Shown here one piece after another: positions 9,832-20,139 of a DNA stretch of 64,000 bases. The first letter of the stretch is position 1. Every line of letters starts with the position of its first letter. The notes beneath the pieces are model-generated. The model was not told the origin of the DNA and did not search any database. It saw only the letters and a program-made list of their open reading frames with translations. Made by a program: the position numbers and the translations under genes. This DNA is from Gnetum montanum (Eukaryota; Streptophyta; Gnetopsida; Gnetales; Gnetaceae), in assembly GCA_015680685.1 (NCBI GenBank), contig MNCI01024958.1:147461-211460 (forward strand). The letters run 5' to 3'.

Positions 9832-11575
9832 CGTAGTGACCAAAAACATCAACGGCTAAAATACCAAGAGGTCCATGGATGCACAGTCCTAACCCCAAAT
9901 CCATGTGAGGGCTTGATGGAGGTAGAAGAGGGATGCCTTAAATGATCTTGTTGATTAAATAGGGACTTATCAAATGTGATACAAAATGATGATAAGTATT
10001 CACAGTGTTAGTGGTGTCAATGGGAATGAGTGTACTCAATGGTTTAAGCAAAAAATGAAAGTGTCCACATGCTAGAAGTGCCACCCAAGTGCATCTATGC
10101 ATGGAAATAGTAGAAAATGCAAAAAATGTAAAGAAATGGAGAGAGAGGACGAAACACCACCACAAATGGGATTGAGCATCATTAACTATAGAAGCGATGA
10201 GAAGGTATGTAGTGCACAATAGGTGTAGTGGATAACATAGTCACATTCTTGGGGATGTCTGACCATGAAGATTAACATCCTACCATAGTGTCTATGCCTA
10301 TCAGGTTGGTTGCTATGGTGTGTAGTAGGCTGCAGTGTCTTGTAGTGAGCTACAGCGGTGTGCAACCTTGCCAAATGCGAACCCAAAATTTGCCAATGCC
10401 TTGACTTGTCAAAATGCCAAATGTGCTTCAAATTTTCCAACCTTGAAAATGTTGAGGATTGGGGTATTTATAGGCCTAGGGTTAGTGTGAGATGTGCATC
10501 AACTATCACATGGTAGAGGGATGGTTGGGACTACACTACACCTAACTATGATCTCCACTGAGGCTAGTGATGTTGTGCTTTGGTGTGCTCTGATGGACTT
10601 TGCGAGACTACAAGACTGTGACTACACTACCAACTACATGTACATATACCAAGCAGACTGCAATGTACCTAGATAAATGTAACCTTGGAGACTACACTTT
10701 CCACTACCTTGAGTGGGGTCAAGCATAGTTACAACTTGGGGATAAAAAGGGGACATAACAAAGATGCATTTTGTTGATCATGCTTGTTGAAGGTGTGTTA
10801 GAGCTAAGCTGAACACTAGTGCTACATTGTGGAGGCCTTTAGAGGCTATTTTGGTTAACTATGCTTGACTATGCTTTGGATTGGGGGAAAGCATAGTTTG
10901 ACACTTAGAAAATTTTTACAGAAAGTGGCTATGTGTTGACTAGGCTCTACATAGGAGGCTGACTACACTCTTAACTAGGGGTGAGCATAGTCCCAGCACT
11001 TGTCAAAACTTGCAAACTAGCTTTCAGTTGACTATGGTTGACTACATTCCTAGGCAATGTAGAGGGTAGTCTCAACACTTAGCAAAATCTACAAAAAAAT
11101 GTTTCTTGATGCTAAGTACGCTTGACTATGCTCTAGGGTAGTGGAGAGTGTAGTATTAGCACTTAGAAAATTTTGTAAAATGAGCTTCCATGCTAACTAC
11201 ACTTGACTACACTCCTAGGCAGTGGAGAGCATAGTTTTAATATGTAGAAAAATCTACAAAAATTGCACCTTCATGTTGATTATGCTTGACTACGCTCTAA
11301 GATAGTGTAGAGTGTAGTTTCAACACTTAGAAAAATCTATAGTGACTAGCTTAACACTTAGAAAAAAATTTGTAAAACTAGCCTTTGTCATGACTACACT
11401 CAACTATGCTCCAGGGCAGTGAAGAGCATAGTCTTAACACTTAGAAACTTTTGCAAAAAGTTACACCTTCATGCTCACTATGCTCAACTACACTCTAGGG
11501 GAGTTGAGAGTGTAGTTTGAGCACTTAGAGAATTTTGCATCTAGTATGTTGAAGTCCAAATTTAGTGGTGTTTCA
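9832..11575 (-). repeat. Solo LTR B of the TGAAACACCA family (1744 bp)
   Basis: On the - strand it starts TGAAACACCACTAAATTTGG and ends TTTTTGGTCACTACG. The TATA box (- strand TATAAATA) lies at 10465-10472. The flanks are TTACT (9827-9831) and CTACT (11576-11580). The uninterrupted protease in element F has CTACT at this point, so the left copy has one transition. U3 (10700-11500) is an array of units containing GACTACGCT-type dyads. Confidence 0.85.
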
Positions 11576-11580
11576 CTACT

Positions 11581-11775
11581 AACTGCCTAGTGATTTGTGC
11601 AGATTACAAGGGGGACTTCTCAATCATCATGGTAAGGGCTTGGCTAAGCATAATAGATGCATAGTTGAGAATCTGAGACCTATCCTTGGAAATTTCCAAG
11701 GAGAATGATTTTGGAAAGATTAAGAGGAAAGATGTTCCATGCATTGCATACAGTGACACAAGGTGCAACTATTTG
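11581..11775 (+). pseudogene. Protease of element D, C-terminal part
   Basis: Continues the protease interrupted by LTR B. GDFSIIMVRAWLSIIDA, then LRI, LSLEISKEN, FGKIKRKDVPCIAYSD match residues 185-230 of the copy I protease ORF. It contains stops. Confidence 0.65.
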
Positions 11776-12029
11776 TAGAAATTATGGAACATGAAAAGCA
11801 TATCAATCATAACATGTAGACAATATGTTGATGTGACAAAAATACAAACATGCCTATACATAATATCCACAAAATAGGAGGGCATCTAGTGGCTAATAGT
11901 TGAAGTAGAATGTAGTTCAACAATATGCATGGAATCAACTATGAGCCTTACGAGTGCCTACATTAAAGACATGGATGAATTAGAGCAAGTTCATTGCCAA
12001 TTCTCTTATTATAAACCTAATGACACCAA

Positions 12030-13560
12030 CTAGGGAGAGCTGGAAATCCATGAAAATTTTACATAGGATCTCCTTGAGATGAAAACTCTGCCAGTTGAAA
12101 TAGAGTATGCTTTTCTAAAAAATGGTAGGCTAGTTATTATCAATGTCAATCCTACTCTTGTGTAGAAAATGAAGCTATTGGATGTGGTCAACAAATGGCC
12201 AATAGCCTTTACTTGATCATATCATAAAATCATTAGGATTGATCCTAGGACATGTCAACATTACATCTACATGGATCCTTCCATGAAGCCAAAGAGGTAG
12301 CTGCAATGGTGGTTAAATCCCAAATTGAGACAAATCATCAAAGAGGAGATTGAACAATTCCTTAAGGCAAGATTCATCTATCCCATTACGGATAATGAGT
12401 GGGTTAGCCCACTTGTAATAATGCTAAAGAAGGCTAGCAAATGGAGGATTTGCATTGGGTTTAGGCTATTGAACATAGCAACATACAAAGATCACTTTTT
12501 GTTATCATTTGTGGACTAAGTGTTGGACACCATTTCTTGACATTGCTACTAGAACTTTCTAGATGGTTATAGTGGCTATAACCAAATTCATATCACACTA
12601 GAAGATTAGGCCAAAAAAACATTCACAAGTTCCTAGAGGACTTTCCCATATAGAAAGATGCCATTTGGTCTATGAAATTCTGCTACTACATTTCAATGTC
12701 TTATCTTAGGCATCTTCCAATAGCAAATTGGTAGCAAGATGGAAGTCTTCATGGATGACTTCTCTACCTATGGGGCTACATTTGAGTAAGCCCTAGACCA
12801 TCTTGAGCAAGTGCTAAAAAGTTGTGTGGATACAAGTCTTTGGCTCAACTAGTAGAAAAGCCACTTGATGGTTCAAGAAGGCATTGTTCTAGGACATAGC
12901 ATTTTAGAAAAAGGAATCAAGGTGGACCTTGAAAAAATAATGGTCATCCAAGGAATTACTAGATAGCTAGAAACCATCAAAGATGTGAGGTCATTCCTTG
13001 GACACAGTGGATACTAGTAATGATTCATTGAAATTTTCTCGAAGGTCACTAAACTATTGATGGAGCTGCTAAAGAAGCATGCTTCATTTGTCTAGACCAA
13101 GGAATGTAAATGTGCATTCTAGCAGCTCAATCAAAAGCTTGTGGAAACTCCAATTCTATGAGCACCTAACTAGTCTAGACCTTTCAACATCATGATAGAT
13201 GCATTGAATTATGCCTTAGGAGTCATGCTCACATAGCTAGATGATCAGAAACATCCTTATTGTATTCATTGTGTAGGTAGAAGCAGTGTGGGTGCACAAC
13301 TAAACTACATCATAATATAGAAAGAATTAATGGTAGTGATGTTTGCCTTGAAAAAATTCATGCACTATGTGCTTGAATATAAGGTGCTTATGCACACAGA
13401 TCATAGTGCAATTTGGTTCCTTAGGAACAAACCAAGAACATGGTTGCTAATCACTTGTCTCAGTTGCAATGGGATAACAAAGAGAAAAAGAGCCCAATAT
13501 GAGATCAATTTCCTAATGAACTCCTCTTTGCTAGGGCTATAACTAAAAAAATACTCATTG
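12030..13560 (+). pseudogene. pol: Reverse transcriptase and RNase H of element D
   Basis: Linker and RT fragments run in order: VNKWPIAF, ARFIYPITDNEWVSPLV, KWRICIGFRLLN, FLDGYSGYNQI, RKMPFGL, and the catalytic box FMDD (12748-12759). The aspartates of the box are intact. RNase H follows with FNIMIDALNYALGVML, KELMVVMFALKKF and HTDHSAIWFL (13330-13440). The stops (many TAG/TAA for Gln or Trp codons) leave no frame longer than about 70 codons. Its role would have been copying element RNA to DNA in particles. Confidence 0.85.
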
Positions 13561-13639
13561 AACCCAATTAGCACAATCACATTCTTACTTATCTTCTCAC
13601 TTAAGAGATGTCATACAAGTGGAACAATAGGAAGAAACA

Positions 13640-13906
13640 ATAGTTTCTTTACTAGGCAAAACACTTCATAGATATTAATGAACATCTTTATAAGGTGTGC
13701 ACTAATGGCCTAGTTCATTAATGTGTTTTTGACATTAATCAACTTTGCATTCTCCAAGATGCTCATGAGGGTCCTTGTGGGGGCCACTATGCTAGGAAAT
13801 GCATGGTCATTAAGATCCTCATGGAAAAGTATTATTGGCCAACACTTTTCAAGGATGCTCACCACTTTGTCAACTTCTGTGAATGCTACTAATGTGATGA
13901 TGGAAT
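13640..13906 (+). pseudogene. Integrase zinc finger (HHCC) of element D
   Basis: The frame reads DAHEGPCGGHYA then KILMEKYYWPTLFKDAHHFV then NFCECY-CDDG, the H-H-C-C module of plant gypsy integrases. It is interrupted by LTR E immediately after the last cysteine pair. The matching uninterrupted text in element F is at about 23180-23340. Confidence 0.75.
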
Positions 13907-15490
13907 TGTACTGACCTAAATCGTCGGTGTAAGGCTGGAAGGGAAAACAAACACTGAAGGATCATCGGGTAGGCATAGCTGACCCTGCCTTTGTTTGAGG
14001 ACAAGCTGGAAAAGGGAACGAAATCAACCAAGGACTTCCCTGAGCGTAAACTATGGCTTGCACTGGGGTTATCATAACTGATGTCTTAAAACGTAAATAA
14101 TGCACATCAAATGTAAACAGAAACGTATGCAGAAACTGTATTGTGAATAAAACATAAACCAAACGTAAACTAAATGTAAAGCACAGAGTAAATAGAATAA
14201 ATGGCTGGTAAAATGAACTGTATTATATTGCATAGAAAAGATGTGCATCTGTTAAAGCATAGCTGCACGTGTGGATGGCAGGTCAAGCGCCGAGCCCCAA
14301 GGTGATGTGATGTGATGATGTGATGTGATGTGTGTCAAAAGTACTTGGATGCTAGGATTCAAGTGTGCCTGAGTGTCCAAGGATTGCTGGTCTGAGTTTC
14401 CTAAGCCATCCAACTCCAAAATTGCCAACCCCATTTATGTGAATTGACAGGGTATTTATAGGGCTGGGCTGGGCTCGGGTGTGAAATTCGAGAATGGAAT
14501 CAACGGCTGGGACATGTGTTGGCAAGCTACGTTCTTGACTAGGTTCACCGTATCTTACAATGCGAGGATCACTTAAGCCCATGGAAAGTACATTTAATTT
14601 AGACTGTGAGGGCTTGACATGCCCACAAATGGGGATTTACAATGAAATATACAACAAGAGAAATTTGACCCGGCTTGCTTGACCATGGATCGAGTGTTGC
14701 AGGATGTCGAGATGTTGATTTGAGGCTGTTCGAGGCATCTCTATTTGACCAGGGCTTCTAACGTGAGTTGATGTGCCTTCAGAGTTGAGTTGAGCTTTAG
14801 TGTAGGTTTATTTATGGTCACGCTGCACTCACACTCAGTGTGACCTCCAGCGTGTGTCCAGCGTCTAGCGTGCCTAGCGTCCAGCATGTAGATGCTACAC
14901 TCATGCTACACTCACGCCTAGCATGACCTCTAGCGTGAGTGAGGAAATCTCGACCTTTTGACACCATTTTTTGGATTCTGAAGCCTGGATTTGCTGCCTG
15001 AATGTGTTTAACTCTGGAATTTGGAATTTGAGCTTGGATTTGAGTGGTTTTGAGTAGGTCATGCTGGCTATTTTGGGTAGGTCACGCTATGGTCACGCTG
15101 CAGCGTGACCATAGCGTAACCTACAGCATCACCTGCAAACACCTGTGAAAACTTGCAATTTTTGACTTAAAATCTAAAGATTCTGGAGGCTGAAGTCTAG
15201 AGGTTGTCGATGGTGAGCCTGAAGATTGATTTACTCCTCTGAAAATTTGATTATTTTGACTTGATTTGGAGGCTTTGAGAGTTGGGAAAGTTGGTCACGC
15301 TAGAGGTCACGCTACAGTGTGACCACAGCATGACCACAACATCCAGCATGAATTATCAGCACTCAGCATCTAGTGTGAGTTCCCAAGTCAGTGTGAATGC
15401 CATGCCTTAGCCAAATTTTTTCTCTGAAACTTCGAAAGGGCTTGAGTCGTTTCCATTTCAAAATGTTAGGCCAAAATTAGTGGTGTTTCA
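13907..15490 (-). repeat. Solo LTR E of the TGAAACACCA family (1584 bp)
   Basis: On the - strand it starts TGAAACACCACTAATTTTGG and ends GGTCAGTACA. The flanks are GGAAT (13902-13906) and AGAAT (15491-15495), a 5-bp duplication with one transition. The intact integrase in F shows the same site uninterrupted. The TATA box is at 14453-14460 (- strand). Its U3 carries the word GGTCACGCTGCAGCGTGACC and relatives instead of GACTACGCT. Confidence 0.85.
15080..15121. repeat. 42-bp near-perfect palindrome in U3 of LTR E
   Basis: It is centred between 15100 and 15101, with 21-base arms and one mismatch. The central 20 bases are GTCACGCTGCAGCGTGAC flanked by G and C. There is no loop. Confidence 0.8.
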
Positions 15491-15495
15491 AGAAT

Positions 15496-16420
15496 GACTA
15501 CTTGTATGGAGGAACCTCAATAATGGATCCAACCACTTAAGACCTTCGACATTTAGGGCATTGACTTCATGGGTCCCATCACACCCATGTCAAATGGAAG
15601 GGCATACATCATAGTTTTTGAATACTGTATAAAATGGGCATAAGCTACATCTGTCACTTATTACACAACTTCTACGGCTACTTGGTTTATACAACAAAAT
15701 GTTGTAAATAGGTTTGGAATGCCATGTGTACTTATTTCTAAAAATGGTACTTATTTTACAAGCACTACCTTTTAAAAGCTCATGCAACGCTTCAGGGTTG
15801 AACATAAATTAACACCCTACTACCCCCAAGCCAATTTTTAAGAAGAGGTTACAAATAGGGAAATTAAAAAGATAATAACCAAGATTGTTAGTAAATATAG
15901 GAGGGATTGGAGCATAAAACTAAATGATGCCTTTTGGGCCTACCACTTCACATGGAAACTTCATATTGGTTACTCTTCCTATGAGCTTCTGTATGGAATG
16001 TTACCAACTTTGACTATGCAAGTAGAGCTCTGTACACTATCAAAAGCTTGTGACCTTGACCTTAACCTAAGTCTAGCACAAAAAGAAAGATTGATGAACC
16101 TCAACTTGCTAGATAAGAACCAATTGGTAGCCCTATCATCTAACAAGTTGCACAAGGCATTCAACAAGCAAAAACATGACCTTAGAATAAGGAAAGTAAA
16201 ATTTCAACTAGAAGATAGGGTCCTCTACTAGAATCCCACACATGTACTGCAAAGAACCAACTTTCAAATGTTGTGAAAGGGGCCTTCTATTATCTACGAA
16301 ACCTTTTCTTCTAAGGTCATGTTAATATACAAACCTGAAGGCCCAAACAAGAAACTACTAGTCAACATGCAATAAATAAAACCTTTCCATGAGCCTAATA
16401 GAGCCAATGACCAAAACACC
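15496..16420 (+). pseudogene. Integrase core and C-terminus of element D
   Basis: GIDFMGPITPMSNGRAYIIV carries the first catalytic Asp. VVNRFGMPCVLISKNGTYF shows Lys where the second Asp (S-D-N-G) should be. TPYYPQAN and VTNREIKKI carry the Glu region. DAFWAYH, SSYELLYG and KVKFQLEDRVLY lead into the C-terminal domain, followed by PFHEPN. Stops are scattered, the longest frame being 15998-16231. No chromodomain is visible. The D-to-K change alone would abolish integration. Confidence 0.8.
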
Positions 16421-16677
16421 TCAATAGATGAACATGCACACTCAAATTTTCAGATCTCCTCCTTCTAACGTAGTTGTGGAGAAGATGGCCATTCATGCTA
16501 CTTAATCAAAGTGACTTATCAATTTTTTGTTTTATCTTTTTTTTGAGTGTTTTTATTTTGCTACATCTTTAGTACATTTTTATTTTTCATAAATAATTTA
16601 CAATTTCTTCTATATTCTACTTTTTTTGGTTTGGGATTTTCTAATACTTTTTGATGAGACGCGGTTCGCACAGGCTA

Positions 16678-16724
16678 CGATATCGCGTACGCGATATCGC
16701 AGTCCGCCGCTATGTCTATAAATA
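16678..16724 (+). promoter_or_regulatory. LTR promoter: perfect 22-bp palindrome plus TATA box
   Basis: 16678-16699 is a perfect palindrome centred on CGCGTACGCG with CGATAT/ATATCG arms. The TATA box TATAAATA is at 16717-16724. Confidence 0.6.
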
Positions 16725-16955
16725 AGAGGCGGCTATCCCTTATTTGGGATCCCAGTTTAGAGTAGCGAAGCTCTGGTAGTTTGATCCCTCCAGAGTTAGA
16801 ATTTTTCCCGTGTCTGCCCGCAGTGTGGTGAATGTGATTGTACGGTGTCTTTATTCGAGTGTGCTGTACTTGGACATGCACATGACCGGCAATAAAGATC
16901 GAGATTACTTCATCATTGCAGCATTCACTTAGTTTATTTATTTGTTATTTATTTN

Positions 16956-17240
16956 NNNNNNNNNNNNNNNNNNNNNNNNNNNNNNNNNNNNNNNNNNNNN
17001 NNNNNNNNNNNNNNNNNNNNNNNNNNNNNNNNNNNNNNNNNNNNNNNNNNNNNNNNNNNNNNNNNNNNNNNNNNNNNNNNNNNNNNNNNNNNNNNNNNNN
17101 NNNNNNNNNNNNNNNNNNNNNNNNNNNNNNNNNNNNNNNNNNNNNNNNNNNNNNNNNNNNNNNNNNNNNNNNNNNNNNNNNNNNNNNNNNNNNNNNNNNN
17201 NNNNNNNNNNNNNNNNNNNNNNNNNNNNNNNNNNNNNNNN
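16956..17240. other. Assembly gap (285 N)
   Basis: A run of N. ORFs drawn across it have no meaning. Confidence 1.
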
Positions 17241-17368
17241 CGAACTGCGACCTAAGGCTAACTATCTAGATACCACAACTAGTCCATCTGTGGAGTTCGA
17301 TCGTATCGTGCGTGCGACGCTCGTTTCGTATGGTTGAGTGTAGGGGTACCTCGCCACTCATCACTTTT

Positions 17369-17740
17369 CTAATGTTTTGGTTTATTTTTCTTCTTTACTA
17401 CCAAGACTAAGTGCAAGTGTAGTTGTTAATTGATGGCCATTTGTACTATAATGTTATTTGATTGTTAATGTCTAGATTCTTTCTTTGAATTTTAGGATTA
17501 ATAACTAAGGCATTGTTTCTTTTTTATGATAATAAGAAATGACTCCACATCATCCACCCATCCACAAAATTCTATGATGTTCCCTTGTTTTGGAAATATG
17601 TAGTCCCTTCTTAAATGAAACTTTTAATGAATTTATGACCTTATTAGTTTCCAAACTTTGGAAGGATTAAATGGATAGACAAGGGTGTGACTTTAATAGG
17701 GTTTGATATTCTTTATACTTGCCTACCCTATTGGGTGCAT
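17369..17740 (+). other. 3' non-coding block of element D
   Basis: The segment around 17535-17735 (ATGACTCCACATCATCCACC, then a CCCTTGTTTTGGAAATATG stretch) is homologous to 1790-2000 of copy I and to about 49480-49620 inverted. It ends at TTGGGTGCAT, where LTR C begins; copy I reads on as TTAGGTGCTTAGATG. Confidence 0.6.
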
Positions 17741-19578
17741 TGAAACACCACAAAAATTTGGGCTATGGCTTCTTAAGTGGAAATTTGGATAAGTGTTAGA
17801 ACAATGACACTTTTGGCAATTTTTTTCTAAGTGTGGGACTATGCTCTCCACTGGACCAAAGTGTAGTCAACCTAGTGGAGAGCGTAGTTAGCTCAAAACT
17901 AGTTTTCCATAATTTTGGATAAGTGTTGGAATGATGACACAAGTTCCAAACGTTTCTAAGTGTTGAGACTATGCTCTCCACTGCCTGGAAGCATAGTCAG
18001 CATAGTCAACACAAATAGCTAGTTTCACAGATTTTTCTAAGTATTAGAATAATGACACTTGCTGCAAATTTTTCTAACTATCAAGACTACACTCCAAAGC
18101 ATAGTTAGCATAATTAGCATAGGAGCTTTGTTTTGCAAAAATTTTCTAATTGCCATGATTACGCTTGAGAGCATGGTTAAGCATAGTTAGCATGGAAACA
18201 TTTTTGGCAAATTTTTCTAACTGTTGGGACTACACTATCCACCAACGTGGAGCGTAGTCAAGTGTAGACAACATCAAGGCCCATCTTTTCGTAGATTTTT
18301 TCTATCTATTAAGACTATGCTCTCCACTACCCAAGAGCGTAGTCAAGAATAGTCAACAAGAAGCCAAATTTTACAGAAATTTTGTTAAGTCCAGGACTAT
18401 GCTCACTCCCAGTTAGAAGCAGAGTTAGCCTCTCATGTAGAAATATTTCTAACTATTGTGATTATGCTCTCACCTAGTCCAAAGAGTAGTTGAGCATAGA
18501 CATGTAGAACAACCTCCAAAGGCCTCCACAATGCAGCACTAGCATCCACCTCAACTCCAACACACCTTCAGTAAGCATTTGCATCTTTTTTGCATCCCCC
18601 TTTTCCTCAAAATTATAACTATGCTCTACCACACTCCTCATAGTGGACATCATAGTCTCCAAACTTGCATTTTTTTTTTGCATTTTGTTAGGTACATTGT
18701 AGTCCTCTTGGTATTTAGTAGCATAGTTAAAATCTTGTAGCCTCATAGACTCTATCAGCGCACAACACAGGACAACATCGTTTGCTTCAGTTTAGAGCAT
18801 AGTTGGGGTATAGTGTAGTCCCAACTACCCAACTACCACATGGCAGTCTCCCCATATTTTGGACTATTCCAGCCTTATAAATACCCCCAACCCTCTACAT
18901 TTTAAGGGTTAGTAAATTTGAAGGTCAATTGGCATTTAGGAATTTCGTTGGCAAATTGATTGGAGCATTGTGTAAAAGTAAGTTTGAGGCAAAGCATTAG
19001 AAGGCAAAGTTACACACCACTACAAGACACTGCAGACCATCGCAGCCCACAAGACACCATGGTGGCAAACTCGGTAAGCATAGACACCATGGCAAACATC
19101 AATTTTCATGGCCCAGACACCCCAAGACTATGACTATGCTATCCACTATGCCCTTTGTACATTGCATACCTTCTCATCCCTCTTGGAGCTAACTATGCTC
19201 TACCCCATTTGGGGTGATGTTTCATTCTCTTTCACTCTCTTTCTATGCATTTCTAGCATTTTTACTTATATTTTAAGCATTTTTCTTGCATTTATAGTTG
19301 TCTCCATGTGTACCTATGCTTGGGCAACCATTCTTACTCATTTGCACCTTCGTTTCATGCTAAAACCCTTGACTATGCTCACTCTCGTTGACACCATAAA
19401 TACCATGTAAACACATAGAATTATTTTGGCATTGCATTTGGTAAGTCCCTATTCAATCAACAAGACCATTCTAGCCACCTTGTCTTTGCCTCTAACAGGC
19501 TCTCATGTGGACACAGGGTGAGGTTGTGAGCCTGCAAACCCCTTGGTGTTCTAGCCACTAACATTTTTAGTTGCTATA
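17741..19578 (+). repeat. LTR C of the TGAAACACCA family (1838 bp), 5' LTR of element G
   Basis: It starts TGAAACACCACAAAAATTTG and ends TTTTTAGTTGCTATA. TATA box TATAAATAC is at 18876-18884. U3 (17800-18500) is a tandem series of units of about 60-120 bp, each with ACTATGCTCTCCACT and a reverse-complementary AGTGGAGAGCGTAGT-like partner. The left flank is D sequence ending TGCAT; the right side is a PBS and Tat-like gag, so this is a 5' LTR rather than a solo LTR. Confidence 0.8.
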
Positions 19579-19583
19579 GTTTT

Positions 19584-19602
19584 TGGTGCTAGAAGGAGGG
19601 CC
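19584..19602 (+). other. Primer-binding-like site after LTR C
   Basis: TGGTGCTAGAAGGAGGGCC begins 5 bases after the LTR end. The TGG start fits a tRNA CCA end. The tRNA is not identified. Confidence 0.5.
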
Positions 19603-20139
19603 AATACATTTTCCTTTTTATTCTCCATTTTGGTTGTTTCAAGTGCTCTCTACACCCCCACCAGTGTAGATTTGACCCCATTGTTGGTCTCCTTGAGACC
19701 CTGCGTAGCAATCCAAATTGCAATGCTCTCCACTATTTTTTCTAAGTCTTCATTCTCTTAGTGTAGAGAGCATAGTTGGTGAAGAGCATAGTTAGTGTGA
19801 AGCATAGTTAGCTCTCAGCATAGAGAGTGTAGTCTTCATACTTAGCCATTTTTCTATAGTTTTCACACTTTGTCAATTTTCTATGATTTTCAAACTTAGC
19901 CATTTTTTAGTAGCTTTCATACCTAGCCAATTTTCTACAATTATCAAACTTAGCCATTTTCACAACTTGATCTGCAAACATAAACCCAAATTAGCCTTCA
20001 ACATCAATGTCTCATACACTTAACACCTTCACTATTCAACTAGACCATGTGATGCTCAGCCACGAATAATACAACTTTGTTTGTGCCAAAATCTGAGTAG
20101 GATTATCCATGGATCATCTTAACATAGAGGCAAAACAAG
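19603..20139 (+). other. 5' leader of element G
   Basis: No ORF is supported. The segment 19690-19960 repeats GAGCATAGTTAG-like and TTAGCCATTTTTCTA-like strings, echoing the U3 words of LTR C. Confidence 0.4.

Larger units (their letters stand above)
16647..17368 (+). mobile_element. TGATGAG solo LTR with perfect CTTTT target-site duplication
   Basis: The LTR proper is 16652-17363, from TGATGAGACGCG to CGCCACTCATCA. CTTTT stands on both sides (16647-16651 and 17364-17368). The 285-N gap lies within it. With the N count the total length agrees with the gap-free solo copy at 29680-30454, so the gap probably hides LTR sequence only. It is inserted in the 3' non-coding block of element D. Confidence 0.85.
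7540..17740 (+). mobile_element. Element D: Ty3/gypsy (Athila/Tat group, no chromodomain) with gag-PR-RT-RH-IN, nested insertions
   Basis: Domain order on the + strand is gag (7560-8520), PR (9514-9831 continuing 11581-11775), RT/RNase H (12030-13560), IN zinc finger (13640-13906), IN core and C-terminus (15496-16420), and a 3' non-coding block (17369-17740). Gag and PR are homologous to those of the gag-PR-only elements. No chromodomain follows IN. Its own LTRs are not visible: LTR A cuts into gag on the left and LTR C interrupts the 3' region on the right. Three solo LTRs (B, E and 16652-17363) sit inside it, each with a target-site duplication, so D is the older layer. Confidence 0.8.

Noticed and set aside
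16916-17337. Two ORFs of 117 and 131 codons across the N run
   Set aside because: Almost all residues come from N; they have no coding evidence.
17741-19578. LTR C as the native 3' LTR of element D
   Set aside because: No PPT precedes it, the D-type 3' block continues beyond this point in copy I, and a PBS with Tat-like gag follows; it is better read as the 5' LTR of an inserted element.
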